Shown: piece after piece, positions 19,124-28,716 of the stretch | Layout: every line of letters starts with the position of its first letter | How positions within the stretch are numbered: the first letter of the stretch is position 1 | Assembly (NCBI GenBank): GCA_021372865.1 | Contig: JAJFTO010000013.1 | Location: forward strand, 1 to 64,000 | DNA from: Porphyromonadaceae bacterium | GTDB taxonomy: Bacteria > Bacteroidota > Bacteroidia > Bacteroidales > Dysgonomonadaceae | Direction of reading: 5' to 3' | Length of the DNA stretch: 64,000 bases | Position numbers and translations under genes: made by a program | Notes under the pieces: generated by a model | The model's database searches: none | The model's input: only the letters and a program-made list of their open reading frames with translations | Told to the model about the DNA's origin: nothing

Positions 19124-20992
19124 TTATGCTACTTCTTCATCTTCCACCACCAGATTATCGATGATGAAATTTTGCCGTTCCGGCGTATTTTTTCCCATAT
19201 AAAACTCCAGCAGCTCTTTCAGGAGATCTTCTTTTCGCATGGTTACCCTGTCGAGCCGGATATCCTCACCGATAAAATTGCGGAACTCATCGGGAGAGAT
19301 CTCTCCAAGGCCCTTGAAACGGGTGATCTCCGGATTGGGAGACAGCTCTTCGATGGCGCTGACGCGTTCCTCCTCGGTGTAACAATACAATGTTTTCTTC
19401 TTGTTACGCACCCTGAATAGTGGAGTCTGAAGAATATAAACATGTCCCTTTTTGATGAGATCGGGAAAGAATTGCAGGAAGAAGGTCAGCAGCAACAATC
19501 GGATATGCATCCCGTCGGTATCGGCATCTGTAGCAATGATCACCTTGTTGTAACGCAACCCATCCATGTTTTCTTCAATGTTGAGGGCAGCCTGCAACAG
19601 GTTAAACTCCTCATTCTCATAAACAATCTTCTTGGTAAGGCCAAAACTGTTTAATGGCTTTCCGCGCAAGCTAAATACCGCCTGCAGATTCGGGTCGCGG
19701 CTCTTGGTGATGGAACCGCTAGCTGAATCACCTTCGGTAATGAAAATACTGGTTCTTTCCCGGTCATCCCCTTTGGCATCGTTATAATGAATACGGCAAT
19801 CCCGCAGTTTCTTGTTGTGCAAATTGGCTTTCTTTGCTCGCTCGCGCGCCAGTTTGGTTACGCCAGCAATAGCTTTTCGTTCTTTCTCCGAATCGAGTAT
19901 GATCTTCTGCAAAATCTCCACCGTATCGGGAGTCTTGTGCAGAAAATTGTCCAGTTCTTTTTTCAGGAAATCGTTGATATACTTATTTACTGATGTGCCG
20001 TTGGGCTCCATCTCTTTGGAACCGAGTTTGGTCTTTGTCTGTGACTCAAAAACAGGTTCCTCCACCTTGATGCTGATGGCAGCTACCATGCCGTTGCGTA
20101 TATCTGAATATTCGAAATTGCGGTTGTAAAATTCTTTGATTACACGTGCTGTAGCCTCGCGGAAGGCAGTCAGGTGTGTTCCACCCTGTGTGGTATGCTG
20201 CCCATTGACAAACGAATAATATTCTTCCCCGTACTGGGTGGTGTGGGTAATTGCTACTTCAATATCTTCCCCGAAGAGATGAATGATTGGATAAAGCTGT
20301 TCGGAAGTAAGGTTTTCGTTGAGCAGGTCCTCGAGCCCGTTTTTTGATGAGAACTTTTTTCCGTTGAAGACAATCGTCAGCCCTGTATTCAGAAAGACAT
20401 AGTTTTTCAACAATGGTTCTATGTGTTCATCGCGGTAATGATACTCACCGAATATCTCGTCATCGGGTATAAAACCCACCTTGGTCCCGTTTGAGTTGGC
20501 CGAAGGGCCTATTTCACTCTCTGACAGCTCAATACCCTGCCGGAATTGTACTGTTTTAGAGAGTCCGTCGCGGGAGCTTTCCATGTAAAAGTCGGAAGAG
20601 AGTGCATTTACTGCTTTAATGCCGACGCCGTTCAATCCTACCGACTTTTTAAATGCTTTGGAATCGTATTTTGCTCCGGTATTCATCTTGGAGCAGACAT
20701 CCTTCACTTTTCCAAGCGGTACACCCCGCCCGTGATCACGTACGGTGACCATGTGATTTTCAATGGTAATCTCGATGGTTTTTCCAAAGCCCATCATATA
20801 CTCATCGATGGAGTTGTCGAGTACTTCTTTTAACAGCACATAAATACCGTCGTCAGATGATGAACCATCGCCCAGTTTTCCGATATACATTCCCGGACGG
20901 CGACGGATGTGCTCCTGCCACTCGAGGGTAACAATATTTTCCTCCTGGTAATTATCCTGCAGTATTTGTAGTTCTCTTTCTGTTTCGTTCAC
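19124..20992 (-). CDS. parE: DNA topoisomerase IV subunit B (type IIA ATPase subunit)
   Basis: This 622-residue protein has a GHKL ATPase domain with [13 protein letters not shown] and DHGRGVPLG, the transducer domain, and a TOPRIM domain with [10 protein letters not shown] and [20 protein letters not shown] follows near the C terminus. Length and sequence resemble ParE of Bacteroidales more than GyrB, so topoisomerase IV (chromosome decatenation) is favoured. The matching ParC/GyrA subunit is not in the window. The start is GTG, which gives the expected N terminus before [11 protein letters not shown]. It lies 17 bases downstream of the GNAT-type gene. Confidence 0.9.
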   Translation of the reverse strand: MNETERELQILQDNYQEENIVTLEWQEHIRRRPGMYIGKLGDGSSSDDGIYVLLKEVLDNSIDEYMMGFGKTIEITIENHMVTVRDHGRGVPLGKVKDVCSKMNTGAKYDSKAFKKSVGLNGVGIKAVNALSSDFYMESSRDGLSKTVQFRQGIELSESEIGPSANSNGTKVGFIPDDEIFGEYHYRDEHIEPLLKNYVFLNTGLTIVFNGKKFSSKNGLEDLLNENLTSEQLYPIIHLFGEDIEVAITHTTQYGEEYYSFVNGQHTTQGGTHLTAFREATARVIKEFYNRNFEYSDIRNGMVAAISIKVEEPVFESQTKTKLGSKEMEPNGTSVNKYINDFLKKELDNFLHKTPDTVEILQKIILDSEKERKAIAGVTKLARERAKKANLHNKKLRDCRIHYNDAKGDDRERTSIFITEGDSASGSITKSRDPNLQAVFSLRGKPLNSFGLTKKIVYENEEFNLLQAALNIEENMDGLRYNKVIIATDADTDGMHIRLLLLTFFLQFFPDLIKKGHVYILQTPLFRVRNKKKTLYCYTEEERVSAIEELSPNPEITRFKGLGEISPDEFRNFIGEDIRLDRVTMRKEDLLKELLEFYMGKNTPERQNFIIDNLVVEDEEVA

Positions 20993-21009
20993 GTTTTTTT
21001 ATCTCTCCT

Positions 21010-22140
21010 CTATAGTTGTTTGATGAATGCCCTGCGTCTTTTTGTTTGTTTAACCTCCAGATCATTCCACATGGATTTCACCTTGTGGTTCAGGTCCAGT
21101 TCAGGATTGCTCTCGGCATATTCAAATCCCAAACGGATGGCAGCAGGGATAAATTCGTTGAACAACAATGCATTTACTCCTTTTCCCTGATATTCCGGAT
21201 CCACAGCCACCAGCAACAGGTCCAGGACATTGTTGTCTTTACCTTTCAGAGCTCTGTATAGATGATACCAACCCATGGGCAGAAACCGTCCTTTTGCCTT
21301 TTGGAGTGCTTTGGCGATGCTGGGCAGACCGATCCCCACACCCACCAGCTTGTTGTCTTCCTGCCTGATTACCAGCGTAAGAAACTCGAGACGCAACATG
21401 GGGATATACATATCCACGTAGTAATCGATCTGCTTCTCGGAAAGTTCCACATAGCCGTATAAATCTTTGTAGGCCCTGTTGATCAGTTTAAAAATCTCCC
21501 TGGCATAGGGATATACGTCATTTTTATTCTGTAAATGCTTGACCGTAAGTCCGGAACGCTTCTTGACTATTTCCGATGCACGCTGGAATCGATCGGGCAT
21601 CTCTTTGGGAATGGTGATAAGAAACTCCACCCAGTCCTGATCTTTCACGTAACCCAGCCGTGCCATATGATCCACATAATAGGGATAGTTATAGATGGTA
21701 GAGAGGGTACCCATCTGGTCGAATCCCTCTACCAGCATTCCCTCATGATCGAGATCCGTAAATCCCAGCGGACCCTGTATCTTCTCCATTCCCCGGGAAC
21801 GTGCCCAACTTTCAGCAGCACCGATAAGCGTATCTACCACCTCTTCATCATCTATAAAATCGACAAATCCAAAACGGGCGTTCTTTTCCTTCCAGGTCTC
21901 ATTTGCTTTATAGTTAATGATGACCCCGATTCTTCCGACGATCTCACCGTCACGGTAAGCCAGGAAGTAGGAAGCATCACAATGCTCGAAAGCTGGATTT
22001 TTTGTCCTGCTAAGCGTTGCTCTTTCGTCGTAAAACAACGGGGGAATAAAATATTCATTGCCCTCATATAGATCAATACCGAACTGGATGAACTTCCTGA
22101 GATCATCTTGCGTGGTGACTTTATGAATTGTTACTGACAT
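21010..22140 (-). CDS. GNAT-fold acetyltransferase-like protein
   Basis: This 376-residue protein appears to hold two GNAT-like folds. The N-terminal part (about 1-180) contains YFLAYRDGEIVGRIGVI and GPLGFTDLDHEGMLVEGF. The C-terminal part (about 180-376) ends with LLLVAVDPEYQGKGVNALLF, whose VDPEYQGKGVN matches the acetyl-CoA-binding motif A (Q/RxxGxG/A). It is a widely conserved Bacteroidota protein, often annotated only as a GNAT-family protein. The substrate is unknown. It is the first gene of the run leading into parE, and a -7 promoter motif lies at 22205-22212. Confidence 0.75.
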   Translation of the reverse strand: MSVTIHKVTTQDDLRKFIQFGIDLYEGNEYFIPPLFYDERATLSRTKNPAFEHCDASYFLAYRDGEIVGRIGVIINYKANETWKEKNARFGFVDFIDDEEVVDTLIGAAESWARSRGMEKIQGPLGFTDLDHEGMLVEGFDQMGTLSTIYNYPYYVDHMARLGYVKDQDWVEFLITIPKEMPDRFQRASEIVKKRSGLTVKHLQNKNDVYPYAREIFKLINRAYKDLYGYVELSEKQIDYYVDMYIPMLRLEFLTLVIRQEDNKLVGVGIGLPSIAKALQKAKGRFLPMGWYHLYRALKGKDNNVLDLLLVAVDPEYQGKGVNALLFNEFIPAAIRLGFEYAESNPELDLNHKVKSMWNDLEVKQTKRRRAFIKQL

Positions 22141-22204
22141 TTTGATAGAATTCTAATAATTTCTTTGGTTTTACCGGTTTACATCTCTCATTTTGACAGA
22201 GACA

Positions 22205-22212
22205 CAAAGATA
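22205..22212 (-). promoter_or_regulatory. Putative -7 element for the GNAT-parE-coaD-ctp-ppk2 run
   Basis: The minus strand reads TATCTTTG, a full match, 65 bases upstream of the GNAT start. Its upstream neighbour is the first copy of a direct repeat (22213-22259), which therefore covers the -33 region. Confidence 0.5.
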
Positions 22213-22259
22213 GTGAACTTTTTCGTAAAGCTAAATGAGTAGCAGACAAATTTATTTGG
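22213..22259. repeat. Imperfect direct repeat, copy 1
   Basis: A 47-base unit beginning GTGAACTTTTT and ending CAGACAAATTTATTTGG recurs 78 bases further on (22291-22337) with a handful of differences. Shared blocks include GCTAAATGAG and AGACAAATTTATT. This copy lies in the promoter region of the GNAT gene. Confidence 0.8.
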
Positions 22260-22290
22260 ATGCTGCCATAGCGAGAAAAAGTCTACGTAA

Positions 22291-22337
22291 GTGAACTTTT
22301 TTGATACGCTAAATGAGCTATAGACAAATTTATTCGG
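22291..22337. repeat. Imperfect direct repeat, copy 2
   Basis: This second copy of the 47-base unit overlaps the last codons and stop of the MltF-like gene (ending at 22330). Copy 1 is thus probably a duplicated gene end, left behind when the junction between the two genes was rearranged. Confidence 0.8.
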
Positions 22338-23718
22338 GTACAATCCTTCTATAATACTCCCACCTGTCGATAACGTTAGCAACGTAATTGATTGTTTCAT
22401 CGGCCCGAAAGTATCCATATTTACATACCGGGTCGGTATAATACTGCTCCAAACGTTTCAAATGGATATATTTTTCCACGTTTCCGGCCCACACATTTTT
22501 GTTGGCACCATATTTTTCAGCGAGCGCCCTGGCATCAAATACATGCCCCACTCCGCCGTTATATGCAGCCAGTGAGATCCGTAACCGTTCATTCGGATCT
22601 GTCACCAAATCGAAGGTATTGAGGAGACTGCGCAGGTATTCTGCCCCTGCACGGATGTTCGCTTCGGGATCGTACAAATCGTCGCTGCTCAACCCGAGAG
22701 AACCGGCAGTAGCAGGCATTAGTCCCATTAGACCAATTGCACCGGCCCAGGACTCTCCTTCCGTTTTAAAAGAGGATTCCTGCCATGCCACCGATGCGAG
22801 TAACCGCCAGTCGATCTGCTGTCGCTTACCCTCCTGCCTGAACCATTTATCGAAAGGAGAGATCACGCCATGGCCGAGTATCTCCTCATAAGAGGCTCTT
22901 ATACTGTCGGGATATCCTTTTGTCTCTTCAAAATACTTTTTCTCAATACGCAAAAAACCGGGAGCAGCTGTTTTTTTTTCGAACCAGCTGTCCAGCGAAT
23001 CAGCCAGAACAGGTGCATCTTTTCTAACCACCCACGAGGAACGCTGTTCAAAGCTGACCGGAAGATCCACATTCAGGTTTCTGAAATAGGTCTGGTCGAG
23101 CCTTGCCAGGTCGTCATCGGCTACAGTATATGCAATCTCGCCACGGGATACGGATCGGATAAGGTCTTCAGCAACAAGCGTATCACTACGAGCCATCTCG
23201 AGTTGGATTCCTCCCCCGAGTTCATTGTTGAGATTTTCAAGCCGGTCCCGATATTTGGATGACCCGATCACGGTCACTTTTTTCCCGATCAGGCCGATCA
23301 CATCAGTGATGAGCGTATCGCCCGGCAACGCACGCTGCACCAATACCTGATGGGAGATATGCTGCAAACCGGCGAAACGTACCGAATCCTTCAATGCATT
23401 GGTTACAGGAATATTGTATGCTATCATGTCTCCCACTCCGAGCTGAAGCATTTTGATCATTGCCTGGGTATTTTCTGCCACAATGATTTCAGGAACAAGG
23501 CCGTGTTGTTTACAAAAATCAAAAATCATATCGTAATGGTAACCCATAGGTTGATCACGATAGATAAAATAAGACGTGGAAGTATTCAGCGTCAGCACCC
23601 GTAATGTATCGGCCTGTAAAATCTGTGGAAAGTCGTGAATTCGTTTCTCCCTGTACCATTTTCCACATGAAATGAACAAGACAAACGGAATGAATAGCCA
23701 CAATGATCGTTTGTTCAT
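22330..23718 (-). CDS. MltF-like lytic transglycosylase lipoprotein
   Basis: This 462-residue lipoprotein (lipobox FISC near residue 18) joins two modules as in MltF. First comes a periplasmic solute-binding-type domain (about 40-260: TLRVLTLNT, GVGDMIAYNIPVT), then an SLT lytic transglycosylase domain (about 290-430). The catalytic Glu is in VAWQESSFKTEG, followed by AIGLMGLMPATAG, and AAYNGGVGHV completes the SLT signature. It cuts peptidoglycan between MurNAc and GlcNAc to form 1,6-anhydro ends. Its final codons lie in direct-repeat copy 2. Confidence 0.9.
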   Translation of the reverse strand: MNKRSLWLFIPFVLFISCGKWYREKRIHDFPQILQADTLRVLTLNTSTSYFIYRDQPMGYHYDMIFDFCKQHGLVPEIIVAENTQAMIKMLQLGVGDMIAYNIPVTNALKDSVRFAGLQHISHQVLVQRALPGDTLITDVIGLIGKKVTVIGSSKYRDRLENLNNELGGGIQLEMARSDTLVAEDLIRSVSRGEIAYTVADDDLARLDQTYFRNLNVDLPVSFEQRSSWVVRKDAPVLADSLDSWFEKKTAAPGFLRIEKKYFEETKGYPDSIRASYEEILGHGVISPFDKWFRQEGKRQQIDWRLLASVAWQESSFKTEGESWAGAIGLMGLMPATAGSLGLSSDDLYDPEANIRAGAEYLRSLLNTFDLVTDPNERLRISLAAYNGGVGHVFDARALAEKYGANKNVWAGNVEKYIHLKRLEQYYTDPVCKYGYFRADETINYVANVIDRWEYYRRIVPE

Positions 23719-23814
23719 ACCCTTGTTTAGTTAAAAAACGGGGTAAATATAGTGAAAGCTGGGAGATAAGCCAAACTTGTTTAAATTTATCCGAAGCGCA
23801 TTGAATATTAAGTG

Positions 23815-25146
23815 TTAATCGTATGCTATTTCACCGTGTTCAGAGATGTCGAGGCCCACAGACTCGCTTTCGTTATTAGCCCTGATACCGACGACAGCAT
23901 CCACGATTCTGAACAGAATCCAGGTCATAGTCGCGCTGAACACAATGATGGCGGAAGTTGCTACAATCTGTATCCAAAGCTGATTCCAATCGCCATACAG
24001 GGCACCCCGGACACCTCCCTCACCCGTGATCGTTTGCGTGGCAAAAACACCAATCAACAGAGAGCCGACGATACCGCCAATACCATGTACGCCGAAGGCA
24101 TCGAGTGAATCATCGTAGCCAAAATTCGGTTTCACGTGGGCTACCATAAAAAAGCAGACCAATCCGGCTACCAAGCCGATCACGAAAGCGCCCAACACAC
24201 CGGAAGAGCCGGCAGCAGGGGTAATAGCGACCAATCCGGCTACCACACCCGTACAAAAACCAGTCACCGTAGGCTTCTTGTTGATGACCCAGTCGAGTAC
24301 AGTCCATGTCAGTGCCGCAGCCGCAGCTGCAATATTCGTGACCAGTATCGCACTTGCAGACAAGCCGTCTGCTGCCAGGCCACTTCCGCCGTTAAAACCG
24401 AGCCACCCCATCCAAAGCAGGGCTGTACCGATCACCACAAATGGCACGTTGTGCGGCGTAATGGGTGCGGCAGCCTTCACATCCCATCCCTGTCTTTTTC
24501 CGAGCAGGATAGCCATAACCAATGCAGAGACACCGGCGTTGATGTGCACCACGATACCCCCTGCAAAATCGATAACACCCATTGTACTTATCCAGCCGCC
24601 ACCCCATACCCAATGTGCAAGCGGATCGTAAACCACCAGTGCCCACAATACAGAGAAGAACAAAAAACCGCTGAATTTAATTCTTTCTGCAAAAGCACCA
24701 ACGATCAGCGCAGGCGTGATCACAGCAAACATCCCCTGGAAAGAAACAAACAATAATTCGGGGATTGTGTGTCCTTCAAGCAGATCGTTGATGCCAATAC
24801 CCTGTAGAAATATCTTATCAAAACCGCCAATAAAGGTATTTAACCCACCCTCCGAAGAAGTAAAAGCCAAACTGTAGCCAACCACCACCCACTCGACAAT
24901 GATGACGGCGGTCATGATCAGACATTGCATCAACACACTCAGTACGTTCTTCCGGCGCACCAGCCCCCCGTAAAACAGGGCAAGACCCGGGATGGTCATC
25001 ATCATCACCAGGATGGTAGCCACGATAATCCAGGCGGTATCTCCGCCACTCAGGGCAGGTTCCACTCCCTCCCGTGCAAATACCATGGTTGGCAGGATAA
25101 ACAATACCGTAAGCATCACGATAAATTTCAGTATTTTATGTCTCAT
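23815..25146 (-). CDS. amt: Ammonium transporter
   Basis: This 443-residue membrane protein of the Amt/MEP/Rh family begins with an N-terminal signal-like segment and has about eleven transmembrane helices. The two pore histidines are expected in DPLAHWVWGGGW and FGVHGIGGIVGSLL, and both are present. GLALFYGGLVRRKNVLS is the first-helix signature. It conducts NH4+/NH3 into the cell. A PII gene lies 41 bases upstream on the same strand and would plug the pore under nitrogen sufficiency. Confidence 0.97.
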   Translation of the reverse strand: MRHKILKFIVMLTVLFILPTMVFAREGVEPALSGGDTAWIIVATILVMMMTIPGLALFYGGLVRRKNVLSVLMQCLIMTAVIIVEWVVVGYSLAFTSSEGGLNTFIGGFDKIFLQGIGINDLLEGHTIPELLFVSFQGMFAVITPALIVGAFAERIKFSGFLFFSVLWALVVYDPLAHWVWGGGWISTMGVIDFAGGIVVHINAGVSALVMAILLGKRQGWDVKAAAPITPHNVPFVVIGTALLWMGWLGFNGGSGLAADGLSASAILVTNIAAAAAALTWTVLDWVINKKPTVTGFCTGVVAGLVAITPAAGSSGVLGAFVIGLVAGLVCFFMVAHVKPNFGYDDSLDAFGVHGIGGIVGSLLIGVFATQTITGEGGVRGALYGDWNQLWIQIVATSAIIVFSATMTWILFRIVDAVVGIRANNESESVGLDISEHGEIAYD

Positions 25147-25187
25147 ATTTTATATTCGTCATTGTTTATAAATTCTGTTTCAAAACA

Positions 25188-25547
25188 CTAACCTTTTGTC
25201 TGTCCTTTGTCGTAGAGTGACTCATCACCCCGGTCACCCGTGCGGATGCGAATAGACTGTTCGATGGCAGATACGAAAATCCGGCCATCGCCACTTTCGC
25301 CTGTGAAAGCCGAGCGCAGGATGGCATCAATCGACTTTTGTACATTCACTTCCCGTACTACAAAAGAGAGATAGACCCGTTCAATGGCATTCACATCGTA
25401 GGCGATGCCCCTGAAAATAAGTCCCTGTTTGGCCGTACCCTGACCCTTCACTCCCCACCAGGAGAGGAAGTCGATATCGGCTTCATGCAACGCAGCCCGT
25501 ACTTCGTCGAACTTCGTCTTGCGGATAATTGCTTCTATTTTCTTCAT
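25188..25547 (-). CDS. Nitrogen regulatory protein PII
   Basis: This 119-residue PII-family protein is linked to amt and so is GlnK-like. It begins MKKIEAIIRKTKFDEVRAAL. The T-loop includes RGIAY with a Tyr at the position uridylylated in proteobacterial PII. The B-loop GESGDGRIFVSAIE and C-loop IRTGDRGDESL bind ATP and 2-oxoglutarate. The T-loop sequence (VKGQGTAKQGLIF) has two extra small residues compared with the enteric form. Its main target should be the Amt encoded next. Confidence 0.94.
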   Translation of the reverse strand: MKKIEAIIRKTKFDEVRAALHEADIDFLSWWGVKGQGTAKQGLIFRGIAYDVNAIERVYLSFVVREVNVQKSIDAILRSAFTGESGDGRIFVSAIEQSIRIRTGDRGDESLYDKGQTKG

Positions 25548-25639
25548 AAGTTTAAAAATTAGACCCTTGAGACAAGAATCAGATAATGAGAGAATTTACT
25601 ATATTTTTTGTTAACCTTTTGCCTGATGGGCCTTTGTGA

Positions 25640-26311
25640 TCAAAAACTGACGCCAAAAACCACGAAAACATCCTTTGTATCAGGATTCAACACCGCCTGC
25701 GTAAATACAGGCAACGAGAAGGTATCGGTGATGGCGATCTCCTTGCTTGCTTTTATCGAGGCATTGATGAGTGCGAACCCGTCGGAGTAGATCCCGGCCC
25801 AGGAAGTGGCACCGAGTGTCAGATCCAGCGTAATGTCTCCGGCCTGAATGGCGTAACCCGCTTCAAAATAACTTGAATAATCGTCGTCGCCTGCGAAATT
25901 GGTATTCCAGGCCAACGACAGCGGCAATGATTCACCCAATGAATAGCCTAGTGTACCCTCGAAAAGATGTTCCGACAGTTTGAAATAACTACTGCCCGCT
26001 CCATCGGGAAGATCACGGGGAAAGAAATAATCGGTTACCAATACCGAAAAATTGCCAATGAAATAACCGGCATACAAATCAAACTCCCGCCAGGCACCCT
26101 CGAAACTGGAAGACCCCCAAATTCCCAGCCTGAAATCACCAGCGGATAGTGAGATAGAGGGTTGGGCAGAAGCAGGTCCGACATACAAACCCCGCCAGAT
26201 GTAGGAGCTCACGATATCGGCTCGTGCCGCCACTGAGACATCCTGTGCCCTGATGTTGCCGGACACAGCACCGAACGCACAAAGGAGAAAGAACAGTTTA
26301 ACGCTTTTCAT
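25640..26311 (-). CDS. TorF-like putative outer-membrane protein
   Basis: This 223-residue exported protein has a signal peptide (about 1-22, ending IRAQ). The rest is short amphipathic beta strands with alternating aromatic residues (SSYIWRGLYVG, FDLYAGYFIGNFS, YFEAGYAIQ) and ends in a terminal Phe, VVFGVSF. These features fit an 8-12-stranded outer-membrane barrel of the conserved hypothetical family often called TorF porin. It lies 92 bases upstream of PII and amt and has its own promoter, suggesting a role in uptake under nitrogen limitation. That role is inferred. Confidence 0.7.
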   Translation of the reverse strand: MKSVKLFFLLCAFGAVSGNIRAQDVSVAARADIVSSYIWRGLYVGPASAQPSISLSAGDFRLGIWGSSSFEGAWREFDLYAGYFIGNFSVLVTDYFFPRDLPDGAGSSYFKLSEHLFEGTLGYSLGESLPLSLAWNTNFAGDDDYSSYFEAGYAIQAGDITLDLTLGATSWAGIYSDGFALINASIKASKEIAITDTFSLPVFTQAVLNPDTKDVFVVFGVSF

Positions 26312-26617
26312 AATTTTTACATTTTAAATGAATAACCTCAATCTTTTCTTCTAATTGATAGCCAAAACAAAGAATACAATCTTTTTGAAATAGAATACGC
26401 ACATTTAAAATCTTTTTGATTGTTTTACTCGACAAAGATAGTCAAATAGATTATAAAACAAATATTTTTCTATCATTTTGTCTGATTATTTAAATAATAT
26501 CCGTTATTATGATCCGACGACGTTCCTGAACAAGCTTTGATAGAGTCTTCGTTGATTCATTATCAAATATTTAGGAAAGATAAAAATTATCGTTATTTTT
26601 GCAGAAATCGATGCGTG
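26312..26617. promoter_or_regulatory. Divergent intergenic region with two promoters
   Basis: This 306-base AT-rich gap separates the outer-membrane protein gene (minus) from the HhH protein gene (plus). Toward the minus strand it holds TATCTTTG (26440-26433) with TTTG (26462-26459) 18 bases upstream, a good consensus match. Toward the plus strand it holds TATTTTTG (26594-26601), 17 bases before the ATG. No small gene was recognised. Confidence 0.6.
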
Positions 26618-28672
26618 ATGAAAAATATTTTTACCATTCTTTGCTTTTTCTTCTCTCTCGGTTATTTCAGCGAAATCCATGCACAACATGTTAACTGGCG
26701 TGAATATGTGGAACAACTGGCCGAAGAAGAGGGAATGAATGAGGCTACCATTGAAGCCATGTACCAGGAATTGCTTCAGATTGAAAATAACCCATTGGAT
26801 CTGAACAGGGTCACCCGGGAACAGTTGGAGAGAATCCCTTTGCTTTCTTTGGATGAAGTGGCCGCCATCGCCGGATTTCTGGAGAAAAGCAGACCCTTGT
26901 ATACCGTTTTTGAGCTGCGCAACGTGCCCTACCTCGATCTGGAGACTGTGGAACGGATCATTCCTTTCTTTTATGCCGGAGACAGCAAAAGCCCTGAAGC
27001 GGCAGCACTCCGCCCAGATATCCTGCAAAACGGCCAACATGAAGTGCAGTTTCGTCTCGACAAGACCGTCACCCCGCGCGCTGGATACGGTGATTTTTCC
27101 GACAGCATTCTTACCCGTTATCCCAACCGCAAATACAGGGGTGAAGATTTTTACCACTCGCTGCGTTATGCATTTCGCTATCGCGATAAGGTACAAATGG
27201 GTATCACGGCGGAGAAGGACGCGGGAGAACCATTTTTCAGGGATGGGTATCCCAGGGGGTATGACCACTACGGCCTTCACCTGATTCTCCGCGATATCGG
27301 CATACTGAAAACTGTGGCACTGGGCGACTACCGCCTTGCATTCGGACAGGGACTTATCCTGAACAACGACTTCATGGTCAGCAAAGCGTGGAGCTCCGAA
27401 AGCATCGTCCGTCGCACACAGCAGCCAAAGCGTCATTTCTCCACTGCGGAAAGCGGTTTTTTCAGGGGTGCCGCAGTGGTGGTAGGATTGGGAGATTTCG
27501 CCGTCACCACCTTCTATTCCAACAAACGAATCGACGGCAACCTGTCGGACGAAGGGAGGATCACCTCCTTCAAGTCCGACGGACTCCATCGCACACCCGC
27601 TGAAATAGAGAAGAAAAACAATACACGGGAGCAGGTTGCCGGAGCCAACATCAATTACCGAAAAGATCGTTTTCAGGCGGGAATCAGCGGGCTCTACCAT
27701 ACCTACAGCAGGATGTATCACCCTACCCTGCAGGACTACAATATTTATTATCTGCGCGACTCATCGAACCTGAATGCAAGCATCGACTATTCCTATCAAC
27801 TGCCAGGATTCATCATCGCTGGCGAGACCGCGATCGCGAAAAACGGATCGGTAGCTACACTGCACACTTTGCAGTACAGACCTTCTTCAAGCCTTTCCTT
27901 TTCACTCCTCCACCGCTATTACCCGATCTCCTACAATGCACTCTACGCACAGGCTTTCTCGGAGGGAAGCGCTGTACGCAATGAAAGAGGCCTGTTTCTC
28001 AGCACGCAATTCACACCCTTCAGCAGATTTACCGTGAACGGCTTCCTGGATATCGTGCGATACCCCTGGCTTAAATTTGGCGTGGACACCCCGTCGAAAG
28101 CGCTGGATTTCTATCTCCTGACCACCTACACCCTCTCCCGCCGTTCCTCTTTTGATCTTCGGTATAAATACAAGCAAAAAGAGAAGAACATGACCTGGCC
28201 CGATGAGTACTCCACTTCCGTACTGCCATACGCCACCCATAAAATCAGGATCCGGTACGCCCACACATTCAAGAACGGATGGGAATCACGCACCACCGCC
28301 GACATGGCCCATTACACCGAAAAACATTTCCACCCGGAAACCGGCTACATGTTTTCACAAAATATCGGCTATCGTGGGAAGGGTCCTTTTGCAGGAGATA
28401 TCTATCTGGCTTTTTTTGATGCTGAGAGTTACGACGTACGACTCTATTCCTACGAGCGGAATCTGCTCAACTCATTCTACATGCCTTCCTTTTACGGGCA
28501 GGGTAGCCGGATAGCGATTTCGGTTAAATATGAGGCCTCCGCTTCGCTCACCCTCTCGTTGAAAGCCGCCCATACCCGATACTTCGATCGGGACACCATC
28601 GGCAGCGGCACCGAGCTGATAGCAGGTGACGGGAGAACCGATCTCTATTTCTATCTGCGATGGAAGTTCTGA
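26618..28672 (+). CDS. Exported helix-hairpin-helix / outer-membrane beta-barrel protein
   Basis: This 684-residue protein has a signal peptide (about 1-22, ending IHA). Residues about 50-125 form tandem helix-hairpin-helix (ComEA-like) units: NPLDLNRVTREQLERIPLL and then VFELRNVPYLDLETVERII. The remaining 550 residues are rich in aromatic, alternating beta strands (FYHSLRYAFRYRDKVQMGI, GYRGKGPFAGDIYLAFFDA) and end in FYLRWKF with a terminal Phe, as outer-membrane barrels do. HhH domains usually bind DNA, so an exported HhH fused to a barrel hints at DNA handling at the surface, but the HhH might instead bind protein. The ATG at 26618 is chosen because the signal peptide starts there, after a -7 element at 26594-26601. 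Confidence 0.8.
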   Translation: MKNIFTILCFFFSLGYFSEIHAQHVNWREYVEQLAEEEGMNEATIEAMYQELLQIENNPLDLNRVTREQLERIPLLSLDEVAAIAGFLEKSRPLYTVFELRNVPYLDLETVERIIPFFYAGDSKSPEAAALRPDILQNGQHEVQFRLDKTVTPRAGYGDFSDSILTRYPNRKYRGEDFYHSLRYAFRYRDKVQMGITAEKDAGEPFFRDGYPRGYDHYGLHLILRDIGILKTVALGDYRLAFGQGLILNNDFMVSKAWSSESIVRRTQQPKRHFSTAESGFFRGAAVVVGLGDFAVTTFYSNKRIDGNLSDEGRITSFKSDGLHRTPAEIEKKNNTREQVAGANINYRKDRFQAGISGLYHTYSRMYHPTLQDYNIYYLRDSSNLNASIDYSYQLPGFIIAGETAIAKNGSVATLHTLQYRPSSSLSFSLLHRYYPISYNALYAQAFSEGSAVRNERGLFLSTQFTPFSRFTVNGFLDIVRYPWLKFGVDTPSKALDFYLLTTYTLSRRSSFDLRYKYKQKEKNMTWPDEYSTSVLPYATHKIRIRYAHTFKNGWESRTTADMAHYTEKHFHPETGYMFSQNIGYRGKGPFAGDIYLAFFDAESYDVRLYSYERNLLNSFYMPSFYGQGSRIAISVKYEASASLTLSLKAAHTRYFDRDTIGSGTELIAGDGRTDLYFYLRWKF

Positions 28673-28687
28673 GTCGATTGTTTTTTG

Positions 28688-28695
28688 TACTTTTG
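28688..28695 (+). promoter_or_regulatory. Putative -7 element for the ABC-F gene
   Basis: TACTTTTG fully matches TAnnTTTG. It lies in the 44-base gap after the HhH gene and 21 bases before the ABC-F start, which supports the ATG at 28717 over one further upstream. Confidence 0.5.
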
Positions 28696-28716
28696 AGTCC
28701 AAATACAGATATATAT

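Noticed and set aside
26507..27721. 404-codon open frame antisense to the HhH protein gene
   Set aside because: It is a shadow frame without recognisable domains; the opposite strand has a signal peptide, HhH units and a barrel-like tail.
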